This document shows, in pieces, positions 38,701 to 49,569 of a stretch of 64,000 bases of DNA. The notes below the pieces were generated by a model. The model saw nothing but the letters and a program-made list of their open reading frames with translations, had not been told where the DNA came from and did no database searches. The translations under genes and the position numbers were made by a program. Numbering within the stretch: position 1 is the first letter of the stretch; each line of letters opens with the position of its first letter. The DNA is from Isoetes taiwanensis (Eukaryota > Streptophyta > Lycopodiopsida > Isoetales > Isoetaceae): assembly GCA_021234155.1 (NCBI GenBank), contig JAJEKV010000774.1, forward strand, positions 1 to 64,000, given 5' to 3'.

Positions 38701-38993
38701 TGTCAAGGCCGTTTCCATATCCTTGAACTTGGCTGGCGCTGACATGCCTTCAGTTTCATAGTATCTGAGCATGAAACCGGAGGCTCAATGAATATTAAAC
38801 CAAGCTCATAATTGCAGATGTGTAGCCAAGAGTATTCCTTAAAATTAGTACTTGTATCATGTGTCTGTCGCCAGTTTCTTTAAAAAATTAAACAGTTGTA
38901 CATGGAATTTATCTACCAACCTCAGCAAAGCACATAAGCCCACAGTATGAAAATGGGCCATATTTGCCATCCTTTACATCTATTTGATAGAAG

Positions 38994-39266
38994 GTGACTG
39001 ACCTTCATGTTTGTCCGTCTAGCATCCCCACTATAACATATAATCATCAGCGAGGTGGTTTGCATCTCAAAAATGTCGTTAATGCAGAGAGATCAAAACT
39101 CCAAACCTCAGGATCTGGTCCAGGCAAATCTAGAATGGGTATTGCACAACGACTAGTCGCAGCAGAGAATGCTGCTAAGAATTTAGAATTGAGAGATGTT
39201 CCCACTGATGATGCACCTTCAAATCATAGAACATTATTAGCTAAAACATCTCAACGTCAAACATGA
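38994..39266 (+). other. Unrecognised ORF, 90 codons
   Basis: Open frame with a hydrophilic segment GIAQRLVAAENAAKNLELRD that resembles an alpha-helical protein. No family recognised and no promoter or partner exon seen. It could be an exon fragment. Confidence 0.25.
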
Positions 39267-39510
39267 CCCACATTATCTTCCTGGCAGCATCAGGCCAGTT
39301 ATGTTGGGTGAGAACCTGCACCACAGGGAGAGAAAACTAGGGTCAAATTGACAGTAGATAAATATTTATATTATTATCTAATACAAAGAGTAGTACCTCT
39401 TCAAGGCGCCAGATACTATAACTATGCTGTAAGAATCGACGGAAGCAACATAATACCATTACCTGATCTGGGACATCCAATTGCCAAGATAGATTTATGA
39501 ACTGTTTGTT

Positions 39511-39845
39511 GTGTTAAAATAAGTCCATGTGAAGGATTCCCATTACAAATCATCTCTAAGTTCTAAGTTTCTCTAAGATATTATATAAAGCCTCTTTATC
39601 CAAATCAAACCATATGCATATGATATTCCATGGATCGGTAGAGATTACATGCATCCAACTAGAAAGTTCCCTTAGTGTTAAAATAAGTCCATGTGAAGGA
39701 TTCCCATTACAAATCGCATCTAAGTTCTAAGTTTCTCTAAGATATTATGTAAAGCTTCTTTATCCAAATCAAACCATATGCATATGATATTCCATGGATT
39801 GGTAGAGATTACATTACAATGCATCCAACTAGAAAGTTCCCTTAT
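39511..39845. repeat. Tandem duplication, 164-bp period
   Basis: 39,511-39,674 and 39,675-39,845 both start gtgttaaaataagtccatg and end ctagaaagttccctta. They are more than 95 percent alike by eye (for example catctct against cgcatct, and an extra attaca in the second copy), so the duplication is relatively recent. Confidence 0.9.
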
Positions 39846-40189
39846 ATATTACCTGGCTCCACATGAAAAACCAGAAATAAATAGCTAAGCTTTTAAGATT
39901 GATCATCCACCACTTGAAAGTGCAGATATCATTGAACTGACACCTTACAGCTTCTACAATATTGTAGCTGCGTCAGTATTTGCGGTTTCTAGAGTTCGTA
40001 TGCTTGTTACAGGAAGACTACCATCCCTGCCAATCCTGGATTTGATATAGAATTATAATACCTAACCATAAAATCCGTATATCAGTTCAATGCCTTCATG
40101 TAATGTCTCTGCTGCAATATACAATTGCTTGACTGGTAGGAAAATACAAGGATAATGTATATGTTATATGGGCCTAACTCACTATAAGG

Positions 40190-40640
40190 GATCGTCGACC
40201 TTGAACGACATCCAAACATTGATCAACGACGTCACTACGTCTTTAAACGATGTCAACTTCGTTAAACGACATCATGCAGAGCTAACATGTCGCAACTGCT
40301 TGCGTGGCCTGTTGATGTTGCCAAGCTAGCAGGCCTACGTGTCATGCCACGTCCGCAAGACGTCGTTAAACGACGTCCATGGTGTCTGACATGCCCTGGA
40401 TGCCCGCGTGACGTCATGGCTCGCCAGGCTGGCAAGCCAGCTGTCATGACACGTGTCGCGACTGCTTGCATGGCCTGCTGTTGTTGCCAAGTTGGCAGGC
40501 CTGCGTGTCATGCCACATCCGCGTCTATGGCATCTGACGTGCCCTGGGTACTCGCGTGGCATACTGACTCGCCCAGTGGCGGGCTGAATGTCATGACGCG
40601 TCGAAAAACGTTGTTTAACGGACGTAATACGATCTAGGCG
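40190..40640. repeat. GC-rich tandem repeat, about 165-bp period
   Basis: 40,286-40,450 and 40,451-40,602 share tgtcgc(a/g)actgcttgc, gttgccaag, ggcctgcgtgtcatgccac and tgtcatgacacg. The second copy lacks the internal gacgtcgttaaacgacgtcc stretch. Short acgacgtc palindromes (gttaaacgac, ttgaacgac) continue on both sides. GC content and CpG density are much higher than in the surrounding DNA. The open frames here follow the repeat and are probably not genes. Confidence 0.75.
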
Positions 40641-40689
40641 TCGTTGAGCGGCGGTTCGATGAATGAATTTTTTTTTACGCCAAAGACGA

Positions 40690-40709
40690 ACCCTAACCCT
40701 AACCCTAAT
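40690..40709. repeat. Short telomere-type motif
   Basis: Three CCCTAAA-like units without the third A (accctaaccctaaccctaa). Too short to mark a telomere; possibly an interstitial remnant or chance. Confidence 0.4.
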
Positions 40710-40908
40710 GCCACTTTATAAGTTAATCCCTCAGTAGCTCGCGTTATTCTTTCCTTTTGAGTGTTCTTGCCCTACTTCATCTTGCTATAATAGTCCGGCA
40801 GCTGAAGATCACATTCGTGCAATATGTTCCGTGTAATAGTAATCCTCCTCCTCCTCCTCCAAGGCCACCTCCAGCAATCCCCCTGCTTCTCCCGCCTCCA
40901 GTGATCAA

Positions 40909-41124
40909 ATGCCTTCAGCTGAGAACCCTCCCTTCACCCTCGTGGCAAAGATGAGTGAAAGGGAGCTTCTCATTGCACTAACATCCGGCGTTCTCTGCGG
41001 AGAACGACTGGTAGCATGGCTCACCGAGCCAATGCAAGACAAAACCAGCATCATGGTACAGATAATGATGCAAGTGGTTGCTGGTAGTTGTCACATCCTC
41101 AGGATGGACATAAATGATGTATAA
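40909..41124 (+). other. Unrecognised ORF after a proline-rich stretch
   Basis: The open frame includes MSERELLIALTSGVLCGERL and ends ILRMDINDV. It is preceded by low-complexity ctcctcctcctcc sequence (about 40,840-40,890) that would encode Ser/Pro runs. The composition looks coding, but no domain is recognised. It could be the 5' part of a transposon ORF. Confidence 0.3.
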
Positions 41125-41277
41125 GCTTTTTTATTAAAAGAAACAATAAGTTTGTTTATGTATTTTGTGTTGTTTTATTTATGTATCTTGTTTATCCTAT
41201 GTTTTTTATGGGAACGTGCTAGAATTGTTATCTACAACTTCTTATAGATATAAAACCAACTAGCAAGTTTCTACAAA

Positions 41278-41604
41278 TTAAACAAGCACGGTGATGTCGC
41301 TCAATCGGCGGCGGCGCCATTTATCCGGCGCTATGGGCATCCGACGGGATCTGGATGCCCGCCCTCCGACGCGGCATGCTCGCGTGTCAAGCCATGTCGG
41401 CTTGTCGCCGTGGATGAACAACGTCGGCGCCGATGAGCGACGCCCAATTATGGCGGAACGAGGGCTCGGTTTATTTTTCCATTCCATTGTTATTTTGTCC
41501 CATTCCTTCGGAGTTTTTGGCGCCCGTGGGTTTTGTCTATCTTCATAAAGTAGGATCATTGCTATTTTGTTAATCTTTGTGGTTTTGGAGTTAAACGCCT
41601 CCAA
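41278..41604 (-). other. GC-rich unrecognised ORF
   Basis: 108 codons open on the minus strand and 85 on the plus strand, in a GC-rich island (41,290-41,470) within AT-rich DNA. The abrupt composition change suggests an inserted fragment. No domain recognised. Confidence 0.2.
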
Positions 41605-41680
41605 ATGCTAATAGATTAGAAGATTGAATCTTCAAAGTATGTTAAAAACTTGAGGAATGCATGATCAAGGTACGAGTCGG

Positions 41681-41848
41681 CTCCATCCCGAATGGAGAGG
41701 ACAAGATGTATCGGGTTGCGTGAATAAGGTAACTCCATCCCAAATGGAGAGGACTAGATATATCGCTTCAATCTTCATAGATTACAAATGATTTGAAGGG
41801 TTGCATGAATAAGGTACTGGTTGACTCCATCCCAAATGGAGAGGATTA
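41681..41848. repeat. Three copies of a palindromic CTCCATCC...GGAG motif
   Basis: ctccatccc(g/a)aatggagagga occurs at 41,681, 41,733 and 41,825, each followed by a(c/t)(a/t)agat(g/a)tat. Each motif folds as CTCCAT/ATGGAG. Spacing is 52 and 92 bp, and ttgcgtgaataaggta / ttgcatgaataaggta precedes copies 2 and 3. Confidence 0.8.
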
Positions 41849-41959
41849 GATGTATTCGGTTCAGGCACCCTTCAATCAAATGCTTTCTAAATATCATAAA
41901 CGTTGTATCAATCTAAATCTTAAGAAGAATAAACATTTGATAAAATCTATGAAAAATAC

Positions 41960-42250
41960 ATGGATATGTATATTTATTATATTACTACATTGTTTTTTAT
42001 TAATATTTTTTATTTGTTGTTTACTAGTAAAAACAACATGGACGAATGTAAGAAGGAATATGAACGTAAACTGAAACAGAAAGCTTTGAGAATGTTACAT
42101 GGCAACTTGCGCAAGGATGTTACCCCAACAATTGCCACAAATACTCCAATTAGATCCAGTGGACCGAGTCTTCCCAGAGGCTTTGGTGGTGTGCACGAAA
42201 TGAATGCCGCCGATGTACGTACCATAAACATGTTTCGAATGATTAGTTAA
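41960..42250 (+). other. Possible exon with basic helical segment
   Basis: The plus frame after about 42,035 reads MDECKKEYERKLKQKALRML and continues to NAADV, followed by gtacgtacc, which could be a splice donor. Product not recognised. Confidence 0.25.
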
Positions 42251-42663
42251 TTTTATATCCTGATATACTTTTTTTTTTTTGCAGTTGTACTTGAATGAAG
42301 GCCTTATAAATTTTCTGCTATCTGGTTAATTATTGGCAAGTTCAAATACTGGAACCGTATGTTTGTTTTATTGATCTTGTGGAAATATGACTTTGAAACA
42401 AGGAGCGTGTATCTTTAGTAAACCCATTTACTATATGCATTACAAGTTGGAAAATGAGATTGAAATCCAGTGCGTAATGCATTCACCTTTGCTTCAATTT
42501 TTTTGCTACAAAATTACCTACCTTTGTTAGTGAATATATGGCAACATGATAAAAAATGCCAATATGATAAAAAAAAACCAACACAAATGGAAATGTTTGT
42601 AGGCATCTTCATCTTGAATTTAGCTTGCAACAAGCTCTCTCCCAGTAATATACATTTCATTTT

Positions 42664-42860
42664 GTCCATTTGTTACAATTCTTCTGATTGTGAAAGCCAA
42701 GATTTACCCAAATGATGATATGACAAGTGTTAAATGCATCAAATGCTTTCAATGATTAATAATTTTTTCCTATTTATTTCAATACTCCTAGTTGTGAAAG
42801 TCGAGATTTACCGCAATGATGATATGACAAGTGTTAAATGAGTCAATGCCTAATGACCAA
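42664..42860. repeat. Tandem duplication, about 104-bp period
   Basis: Both copies contain ttgtgaaag(c/t)c(a/g)agattta followed by aatgatgatatgacaagtgt (42,687 and 42,791), with about 85 percent identity by eye. Confidence 0.75.
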
Positions 42861-43195
42861 ATTCCCAACGACCAAAACATTTTTTAGATTTCTTACATTA
42901 AAAAATGGCATTCAATCATATGATTAGTTGCCTTCCGATTGGTCCCCGTGGACAATAATAACATTTTTATTCTATTCTATTTTTTATTTTGTAATGCCTT
43001 CAAACCATAGTAAGAGATCTTTTTGCTCTTTCCTTTCCTACGACGAAACTGTCACCATGTAGAGAAGAGAATAAGCCATTGAAAGTAGTTCAGTTATGAC
43101 TAAGCTCTAAGAAGCTTGGTTGAGTGTAACTGCTTATAGGAACATGTTTGATATCACTCTTTCCGAACACATGGATTAAATGCACTTTGAGGTCA

Positions 43196-43390
43196 ATGAA
43201 GTAAATTTTGGGTTTGTGAGTTTGGTTTTGTCTTTTCTTATAAGGTCATCTCTATGTTTTAATTTCAACCTTTGGTGTTGTTGATTTCAATTATAGCATC
43301 ATTGTTTCAGGAATAGTTTTATTTCCAATGAAGTAAATTTTGGGTTTTGTCCCTCTCTTATATAGTTATTTCCATGTTGTAATTTCAAAC
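43196..43390. repeat. Degenerate direct repeat, 132-bp period
   Basis: atgaagtaaattttgggttt at 43,196 and 43,328, followed in both by a tctta...ta...at(g)tt...aatttcaa...ggtgttgtt pattern. Confidence 0.65.
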
Positions 43391-44133
43391 GATGGTGTTG
43401 TTGGATGGGCAAGCTTAGCCAATAGATTATTCCTTACAATCCAAAACATCCATAATAAACTTGGTGGATCCTAATTGCCGATTCGTTTCACCTAAAACTC
43501 TATATGAATTTCTCTTCTTTTGATGTATTTTTAATGTGTGCCATCGACTTATTAGTTTTGTTGCAATCATGAAGCAAAGTTAGATTAGTCTATTAATATT
43601 GTTATTTGTCGTTACAATGGAATTACATGAACTCTATATAAAGCATCATCCTCGGGTAACAAGTGTAGAGAATACCGTCCTCTCTTTGAACAAAGATAGC
43701 AATGAAGAATTGTTAAAAAATATATGTACATATCACTTTCACCATGTTATTCTTATTTGTTATGCCAACATGTGATACAAGTAGTGGAAACTTATTCTAA
43801 TAAACTTCATGTTGCAGACTTTTCTATATCTATGTAACTTGAATGTTTATTGCTCTCTAGTTCTTGGGCATCCAACTACTTTATTTAGCATAGGTGTATC
43901 TTGTTACAATTTGCTGGTTGTGACATACAATGGCCATGCCCCTATCTTTCGATGCATGTGTCATGTGAACAATATTGGCCAATGTTCTCAAGGTTCAGGA
44001 CTTGTGTAATGTTATATTCCTATCTAATTAAAATTTTGTCTACGCAAGTATATTTTAGAACATCCCCCCACCTCTTATCTTAACATATATAACTCTCATG
44101 GGCAAGATGCTTTTGGCATATTCGGGTTGATGC

Positions 44134-44331
44134 TTGCCACGTAGAAAAAAAGCCACGAAAATAGGGTTGGAAGAAGAAGAAGAAGAAAATAGGGTTCGCG
44201 GTCTCAGGCACATTTACCGCCCCTCTTTGGAGCATCGACCCATCCACCGACCTAGTAGCAAAGATCCATACTTTGTCTCTTCAACTATTCATCTTCATAA
44301 GAAAACCTCTGGAATCCCTCATCTCCGGTAA
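44134..44331 (+). other. Unrecognised ORF with a GAA run
   Basis: 65 codons starting MPRRKKATKIG, then a Glu run from the GAA microsatellite at 44,169-44,188. It ends just after a possible donor (ctccg|gtaag). It could be the 5' exon of a transcript upstream of the EF-Tu fragment, but it has no recognisable transit peptide and no shown link. Confidence 0.25.
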
Positions 44332-45149
44332 GATCCTTCAAGCCATAGCTCGCTTTTTCAAGGATTCTTTTCGTTATAGAATCATTCTGGTCTATTTTTT
44401 GAAAAATCGAGATATGAGTTGGAGGATTTTGAGTTGAGGATTTGTAGCCAGGTCGACAAAAGGCGGTGGCGGTTATTTTACGCTTCAAAAAGACCTCTTT
44501 TTCTCTTCAGCTTTGCCATCTTGCTCGAATATCTCGCCCGCGGATCCGCCATAGCGAGCTTGGCTCAAAAAAAATCTTTTTTTTTTTTCGAACTGCTAAT
44601 GCATCGAATTCGCCATAGCCAGAGTTCGAATGATATGGGGTTTTTTTACAAAGGCTACATTGACAGGTTTCCTTCATGCAGATGTGGATGCGGATGCTGA
44701 TAGAGATGTGTTTTGCTTCTTATAGTTTGAATTCGATCTTGCTTCTTACAGTTGGACCATTTATGCCTAACAATAGGTCTCTTTACTTCATTAGATATCA
44801 TGCCATAAGGTTTTCACTGCCACAGGAAATAGTTTATGTGGATGCTAGTTCAGAGTGCTCCATTTTACTTTACTATGCCAGTGCAATATGCGATCTTCTG
44901 AGATAATAACCAAAAGTAGCATTATATATGTTTATATACATGCTGAGAAGTCAATATAATTTACATTCTTCCTATGGGATTTACATTCAATACATCTAGG
45001 TTCTTCCTCAAGTTGCAGTTGTATCCAGCTGATAATCCCACATTCCCATATCCACTACATAAGAAATATAGACCACATCTTTTTTCTGTAAGTAGTGTTT
45101 AATAAGGCTCAGATCGATAGCTTTGTGTTACTGTATTGTTTTGTCACAG

Positions 45150-45513
45150 GAAACCTCACATGAACGTTGGAACGATTGGGCATGTTGACCATGGGAAGAC
45201 GACATTGACAGCTGCTATAACAAAGGTGACGATTGCCATAATGTTAGCCTGTATTACTACATTAATACCTAATAGGAATGTCCCACAAGTATATTCAATA
45301 GGCTCTTAGTCTTTATCATCAATTGCAAGATCAAATAAGAAGAAATATAGACAATCTGACAGTTTATATTACATCTTTTGTCTTTGCCACATGGTTCCAC
45401 CCAATATGCATGTGTCATAAAAACTACCGGGTTTCGATTAACGATTGCATAATTTGGTCGGGTCTGGCGAGTAAGAGGGCAAGGCTAAGGCTGTGGCATT
45501 TGATCAGATTGAC
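45150..45513 (+). pseudogene. Elongation factor Tu (mitochondrial type) two-exon fragment
   Basis: EF-Tu is the GTPase that brings aminoacyl-tRNA to the ribosome; the nuclear copy in plants serves mitochondria. The first piece (45,150-45,225) encodes [20 protein letters not shown] then AAITK. This covers the P-loop GHVDHGKT and follows a ttgtcacag acceptor. After a 237-bp GT-starting intron, 45,463-45,513 reads LA(E), stop, EGKAKAVAFDQID, the next residues of the family, interrupted by an inserted TAA. Homology then ends, before the switch-I ARGIT motif. It covers about 40 of some 450 residues, so it is a captured or duplicated genomic fragment and not a gene. The kept intron argues against reverse transcription. 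Family assignment is near certain; organelle assignment is inferred from the sequence's closeness to plant mitochondrial EF-Tu. Confidence 0.88.
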
Positions 45514-45524
45514 ATTAGGGGCTC

Positions 45525-45770
45525 GTGGAAATAAGTCCCCCAAAAATTGAGGTGCCTGTGCTTCCACTTCAAGAATTGCATGTGTTCCTAAAGAATTTCA
45601 AGTGTGATGCAGCATTACAGAATGGATCGACAGGAAATTTGGCATCAAATTTGAGGACTTGGAGTGACATTACTCTGGAGGTGATGGCTCGCAAATGTTG
45701 GGCAAGTTTCAATGTCGAAAGAATCGATAATCGCGATGGGAAGGTGTATATATATCAGATGCAAGCATAG
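45525..45770 (+). other. Unrecognised ORF directly after the EF-Tu fragment
   Basis: 81 codons, MEISPPKIEVPVLPLQELHV to YIYQMQA. The composition is protein-like, and no domain is recognised. It begins 12 bp after EF-Tu homology stops, so it may be a second captured fragment in the same chimeric element. Confidence 0.3.
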
Positions 45771-45935
45771 AATATTGAAGGGTTGGCAGCATGCACGGTA
45801 AGATTGCGGAAACATGGCTTCCCCGTATAGGAGCAACTTTTTATAAAGATCTGAATATAATCATTTCAATCATCGACAGTTAACTCTCATGGAATTTTGG
45901 GACTGGTGGCTCCACGAACATATGACCCGAGCCGT

Positions 45936-45958
45936 ATACATACGGGGACTTTCCTCCC
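45936..45958. repeat. 23-bp direct repeat, left copy
   Basis: The same 23 bases (CCGTATACATACGG plus ggactttcc) recur at 49,408-49,430 on the same strand, about 3.47 kb away, bracketing the chromovirus remains. Similarity extends in both directions (gacccgagc against gacccccgg before; catggcgacc against cacggcgacc after). Confidence 0.85.
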
Positions 45959-46129
45959 ATGGCGACCCTATCGCCAATGAAAGCGTGGCCCCCGTCTATC
46001 CCGGGGCCATCTACGGAGAGATGCCCGAAAGTGAAGGACACAGAGGTGTCATTCTACCACGCTTCGATGGGACTCCTACGTCCGCGAAGCGTGAATACAT
46101 GTTAGCACATAGCATAAATCATATATAAT

Positions 46130-47195
46130 TAACCACCACGAAGGGTGGCGCATCCATCCAAATACCAACGGCAAAGAATATGCATCTAACTAAGAAAACA
46201 CCCTAAACCCCTGTGGTTATCGGGCCTAGCCCAAGAGATCAGTAGAGTCTCGGGAGCCTTTTTATGTTCACCCATGCCTCCCCCCACCCCCCACTTCCTA
46301 TTGTCCCATGGTCCCTTCTTTGGTTCTAAGCCAATCCATAGCATCTATGACCCGGTGGTCTCTTGACACAGGCCGCATCTAATAGGATACTCTGGGGGCC
46401 CCTATCTGAGAGCATACTACAATAAATGGCCTCAAGGTCTCTATCCCCCGTAATCCCCCCATCTACCAGGAGTGCTAACTACACCACTAGAACTACCAAT
46501 CCATCCTTTAAGCAAAACCCGAGGAATCAAAATATAAAGAGAACTTATATTTAGGTGACCCCAAGGGTTAGTTCCTACTGTGCTAAGCCAACCGAGAGAG
46601 GTAGAGCGGACAAGACAACACACTAGAGCATAACCCAAAGGTCGCTACCCCTAGAATTCACAGCTAATCACAGCCACCCACAAAAGTTACGGCTGGAGAG
46701 AACTTACCATTGGGTGCTTCCCATCTCACAGGTCTTGGGGTTAAGACAACACACAAGTGCCCAACCGGGCGCCACCCTAGAATTCACGCCTATCCTAGGT
46801 GAAAGTGCTTGGTATGGTGGCATACTGTGGAAAGTGTTTATGGTGGGATAGGTTAGGTGGCTCACCCTGCTCCTTTTGGACGAATTTTGGGAGTCAATTG
46901 GGGATAGAGATCGGGTTGGATGACCTAATTTGAAGTCCCCATGCCGCCAATCGATTTGGGCGGTGGCGCTTCCCAAAGCATTAATTAGCCTAAGTAATCC
47001 AATTAACCCTTAATTCCCTAATTATAGGTTATAATCTTTAATAATTAAATTAGCATAGCTAATTTAATCCCTTTTAGGACAACCCCTAGGTTACAATACC
47101 CCATGGTATGCACCTTTAATGGGTGACGGTCGATATTTTTGTCATACCATATAAATACGTTACATATAAAGGGATAAAATACGTGGAACGCCACA
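46130..47195 (-). mobile_element. Probable 3' LTR of a chromovirus
   Basis: On the minus strand, coding remains end near 47,730. A polypurine tract (reverse complement of ttctcccctccttaaaaa, about 47,196-47,213) is followed at once by TGTGGCGTTCCACG, a normal LTR start. The inside has duplicated blocks (agacaacacac and cctagaattcac at about 46,612 and 46,745; 46,651 and 46,786). The far end is not certain, and the given border is approximate. No partner LTR is seen upstream of the integrase. Confidence 0.55.
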
Positions 47196-47729
47196 TTCTC
47201 CCCTCCTTAAAAATAATGATGTCCTCAGCATTGGGGTTAGTTGTTTGGTTTTACTTAAAGAGAAGCGATACATTCATTTAAAAATATAACATTAATGCGT
47301 TGAAATTATAGCATTGACGTAAAAATTGAAGTTGAAAATAACAAAGTGCAAGCACCAAAGTGCATTTTACAAACTTATCATCGAGAAAGTTCGGGGACCA
47401 AGTCCGATTTAACAACATCATAGGCATTTTAAAGTCACACATGTAAACAAAGCGAATCCAAAAAGTTGGGTCATCAAGAACCCTCTATACATGGGCAGTC
47501 ACGTTTAACCGCTCACAAGCTCGCACATGTCAATATATAAATATATATCAATAATATAATTAGATTGTGGTTGAAGGACCACCCCTATAATTAAAAGAAA
47601 ACCTATCTAGAAGGGAACCTATCATGACTATAGTTTGCAATTCATTGCGCATAAGGAATGGTCAAATTCCCATTATAGTAAAGAGACTAACGCAGCCTAT
47701 CAACTACATGCCTTCGCGAGGAATCGTGG

Positions 47730-48513
47730 TCATGTCAACATCAACAATACACCACGTCCTAGAGCAGTGATCTCATCATCGGTAACTATTATTAAACACG
47801 ATGCATCTACCCTCTCTTTGCATGATTCGCGGCGAATCAAGCCTTCAAGCTTACCGCCGGGAGCGGGGTTGATCGCATCGTTGATGGTGCGGCCTTGAGA
47901 CTCGCGCATGAAGTCCGGATAGTGCTTCTCAAGGTCTATCTTCATCACCCAAGTAGCATCTTCAACTGGTAAGTGCTTCCACTTAACCAAGTATTGCAAC
48001 ATTCCTTCTGGTTTGTTTATAAGCTCGATCAAGAAGAGCCTCAGGCACTATCTCCAATTGCTCCTCTATCATTTCTAGGAGGGTTGGGGTATCCAAAACC
48101 TCCTCTGGATCAGGGGTGTGTTGTTTCAGAAGACTCACGTGAAAGACCTTGTGGATCTTCAAGCGGGGTGGCAAATCCAAGCGATATGCCTGTTCTCCAA
48201 CACGTTCAGTAATCTTGAACGGCCCAGCCCATCTGGGTGCCAACTTCTTGCAGTTACCAATTTTAAGCTTGGCTTGTTTTACTTTGATCTTAAGCCAAAC
48301 CGATTCACCCACCTGGAAGACTCGTGGGGTTCTGTGTTTATCCGCTACACTCTTCTGACGACTGCGTGCAGCTAATAAGTAACCACGAACTTCTTCAACC
48401 AAAGCTTGCATTTCGAGAAGGAGTTGTTGAGAAACCTCCACTTTAGAAACAGGGTTATGCCATGTGTCTGGAGTAAGGCATTGATAGCCGTAATTTATCA
48501 TAAAGGGAGACAT
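47730..48513 (-). pseudogene. Ty3/gypsy polyprotein 3' part with chromodomain
   Basis: The frame at 47,983-48,513 begins in the integrase C-terminal region (MSPFMINYGYQCLTP) and runs through the GPF/Y-like module (APRWAGPFKITERVGEQAYR, then LDLPP, then VFHVSLLK). The next frame (47,730-48,032) carries the chromodomain signature YLVKWKHLPVEDATWV. A frameshift near 48,000 separates them. The chromodomain guides integration to heterochromatin and defines chromoviruses. Confidence 0.9.
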
Positions 48514-49438
48514 TCGAAGACTCTCGTTTCACAATTATTATAGGCAAACTCTACGGATAAATATAATCGGCCCATTGTGATTGTTTACTCCCACATAACT
48601 CCCGTAGCATATCCTCTATAATACGATTTAGTGCGTTACGTCGACCATCCGTTTGAGGATGATAGGCCGCGGCTCATAGCAAGTTTGGTCCGATGGTGGC
48701 GAAGAAGTCTTTCCGGAATGCACTTACAAACTTGGGATCCCTGGGCCGGATACAATAACTCTTGGCATTCAGGTGCAACCTGAAAATCTCCTTTGCAAAT
48801 AGCAGTGGCGGTGTCAAAAGCGGTGTCGGTAGTCCGGACATGGCAAAAAATGAGCCATTTTCGACAATTTGTCGACCACTACCATCAATCGCCATATCCA
48901 CGAGAGAGCGTGGAAGGCCCACAATGAAATCCATGGTGATCACTTCCCACTTTGCGTTGGGCACATCCAAAGGGTGCAACTCTCCTGGAACTCTTAATTG
49001 CTCAGCCTTGGTTTGTTGACACACTTGACACTGCTTAATGTATCTAGCAATATCCTTCTTCATCGAAGGCCAAAAATAACTGGAGCGGATCTTAAAGTAA
49101 GTCTTCATAAAACCTGCATGTCCAGCTATAATAGGGCTATTGTGTGTGTCATGGAAAATTAACTTACGCATTCCGGAAGTCTCAGGTACACACAACTTAT
49201 CCTTGTAATATAACAAGTTGCCCTCCTTCTTATACGAACGGAAAGCTTCGCGTTCTTTGTCTGTGCGTGCTTCCTTATTCAAACTACCCCAAATATCACA
49301 GAATTCGGGATCCGTGGCTAAGGTCTGTTCTATTTGCTTCCCAAACTCACTGGTGAGCGTGGAGATTGCGTCACTGTGACGCTCCCTGAATATATACGAC
49401 CCCCGGCCGTATACATACGGGGACTTTCCCCTGCTCAC
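48514..49438 (-). pseudogene. Ty3/gypsy integrase fragment
   Basis: The open frame 48,674-49,438 contains the HHCC zinc-binding module (H-N-x-H-A-G-F spacing around SPIIAGHAGFMKTYF, then CQVCQQTKAE) and the start of the catalytic core (WEVITMDFIVGLP, first Asp). Later core residues are frame-disrupted. Traces of DRDPKFVSAF and of an NRIIEDMLRE-like segment (third acidic residue) remain toward 48,560. Reverse transcriptase, RNase H, protease and gag are absent, because the element is cut off at about 49,438 inside the 23-bp repeat zone. Not able to transpose. Confidence 0.9.
49408..49430. repeat. 23-bp direct repeat, right copy
   Basis: Pairs with 45,936-45,958. It sits at the truncation point of the integrase frame. 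Confidence 0.85.
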
Positions 49439-49443
49439 GGCGA

Positions 49444-49479
49444 CCTGTCAAAATGGCAGAAGAAGGCCATTTTGACAGG
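49444..49479. repeat. Perfect 14-bp-arm hairpin
   Basis: cctgtcaaaatggc and gccattttgacagg around an 8-nt loop (agaagaag), only 14 bp from the 23-bp repeat. On RNA it would form a strong stem-loop. No coding role seen. Confidence 0.9.
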
Positions 49480-49569
49480 TGTATATTTCCTGACCCAACA
49501 TAATGAGCTGCAGATGTATGATGCAAGCGAAAATTGTAATTACTGTAGAAATTTGAACTATCTATAAGA

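Noticed and set aside
40690-40709. Interstitial telomere array
   Set aside because: Only three units of a six-base form; too short to support more than a chance or relic motif.
41681-41848. CRISPR-like repeat and spacer pattern
   Set aside because: Only three repeats with spacings of 52 and 92 bp, in plant nuclear DNA with no cas genes.
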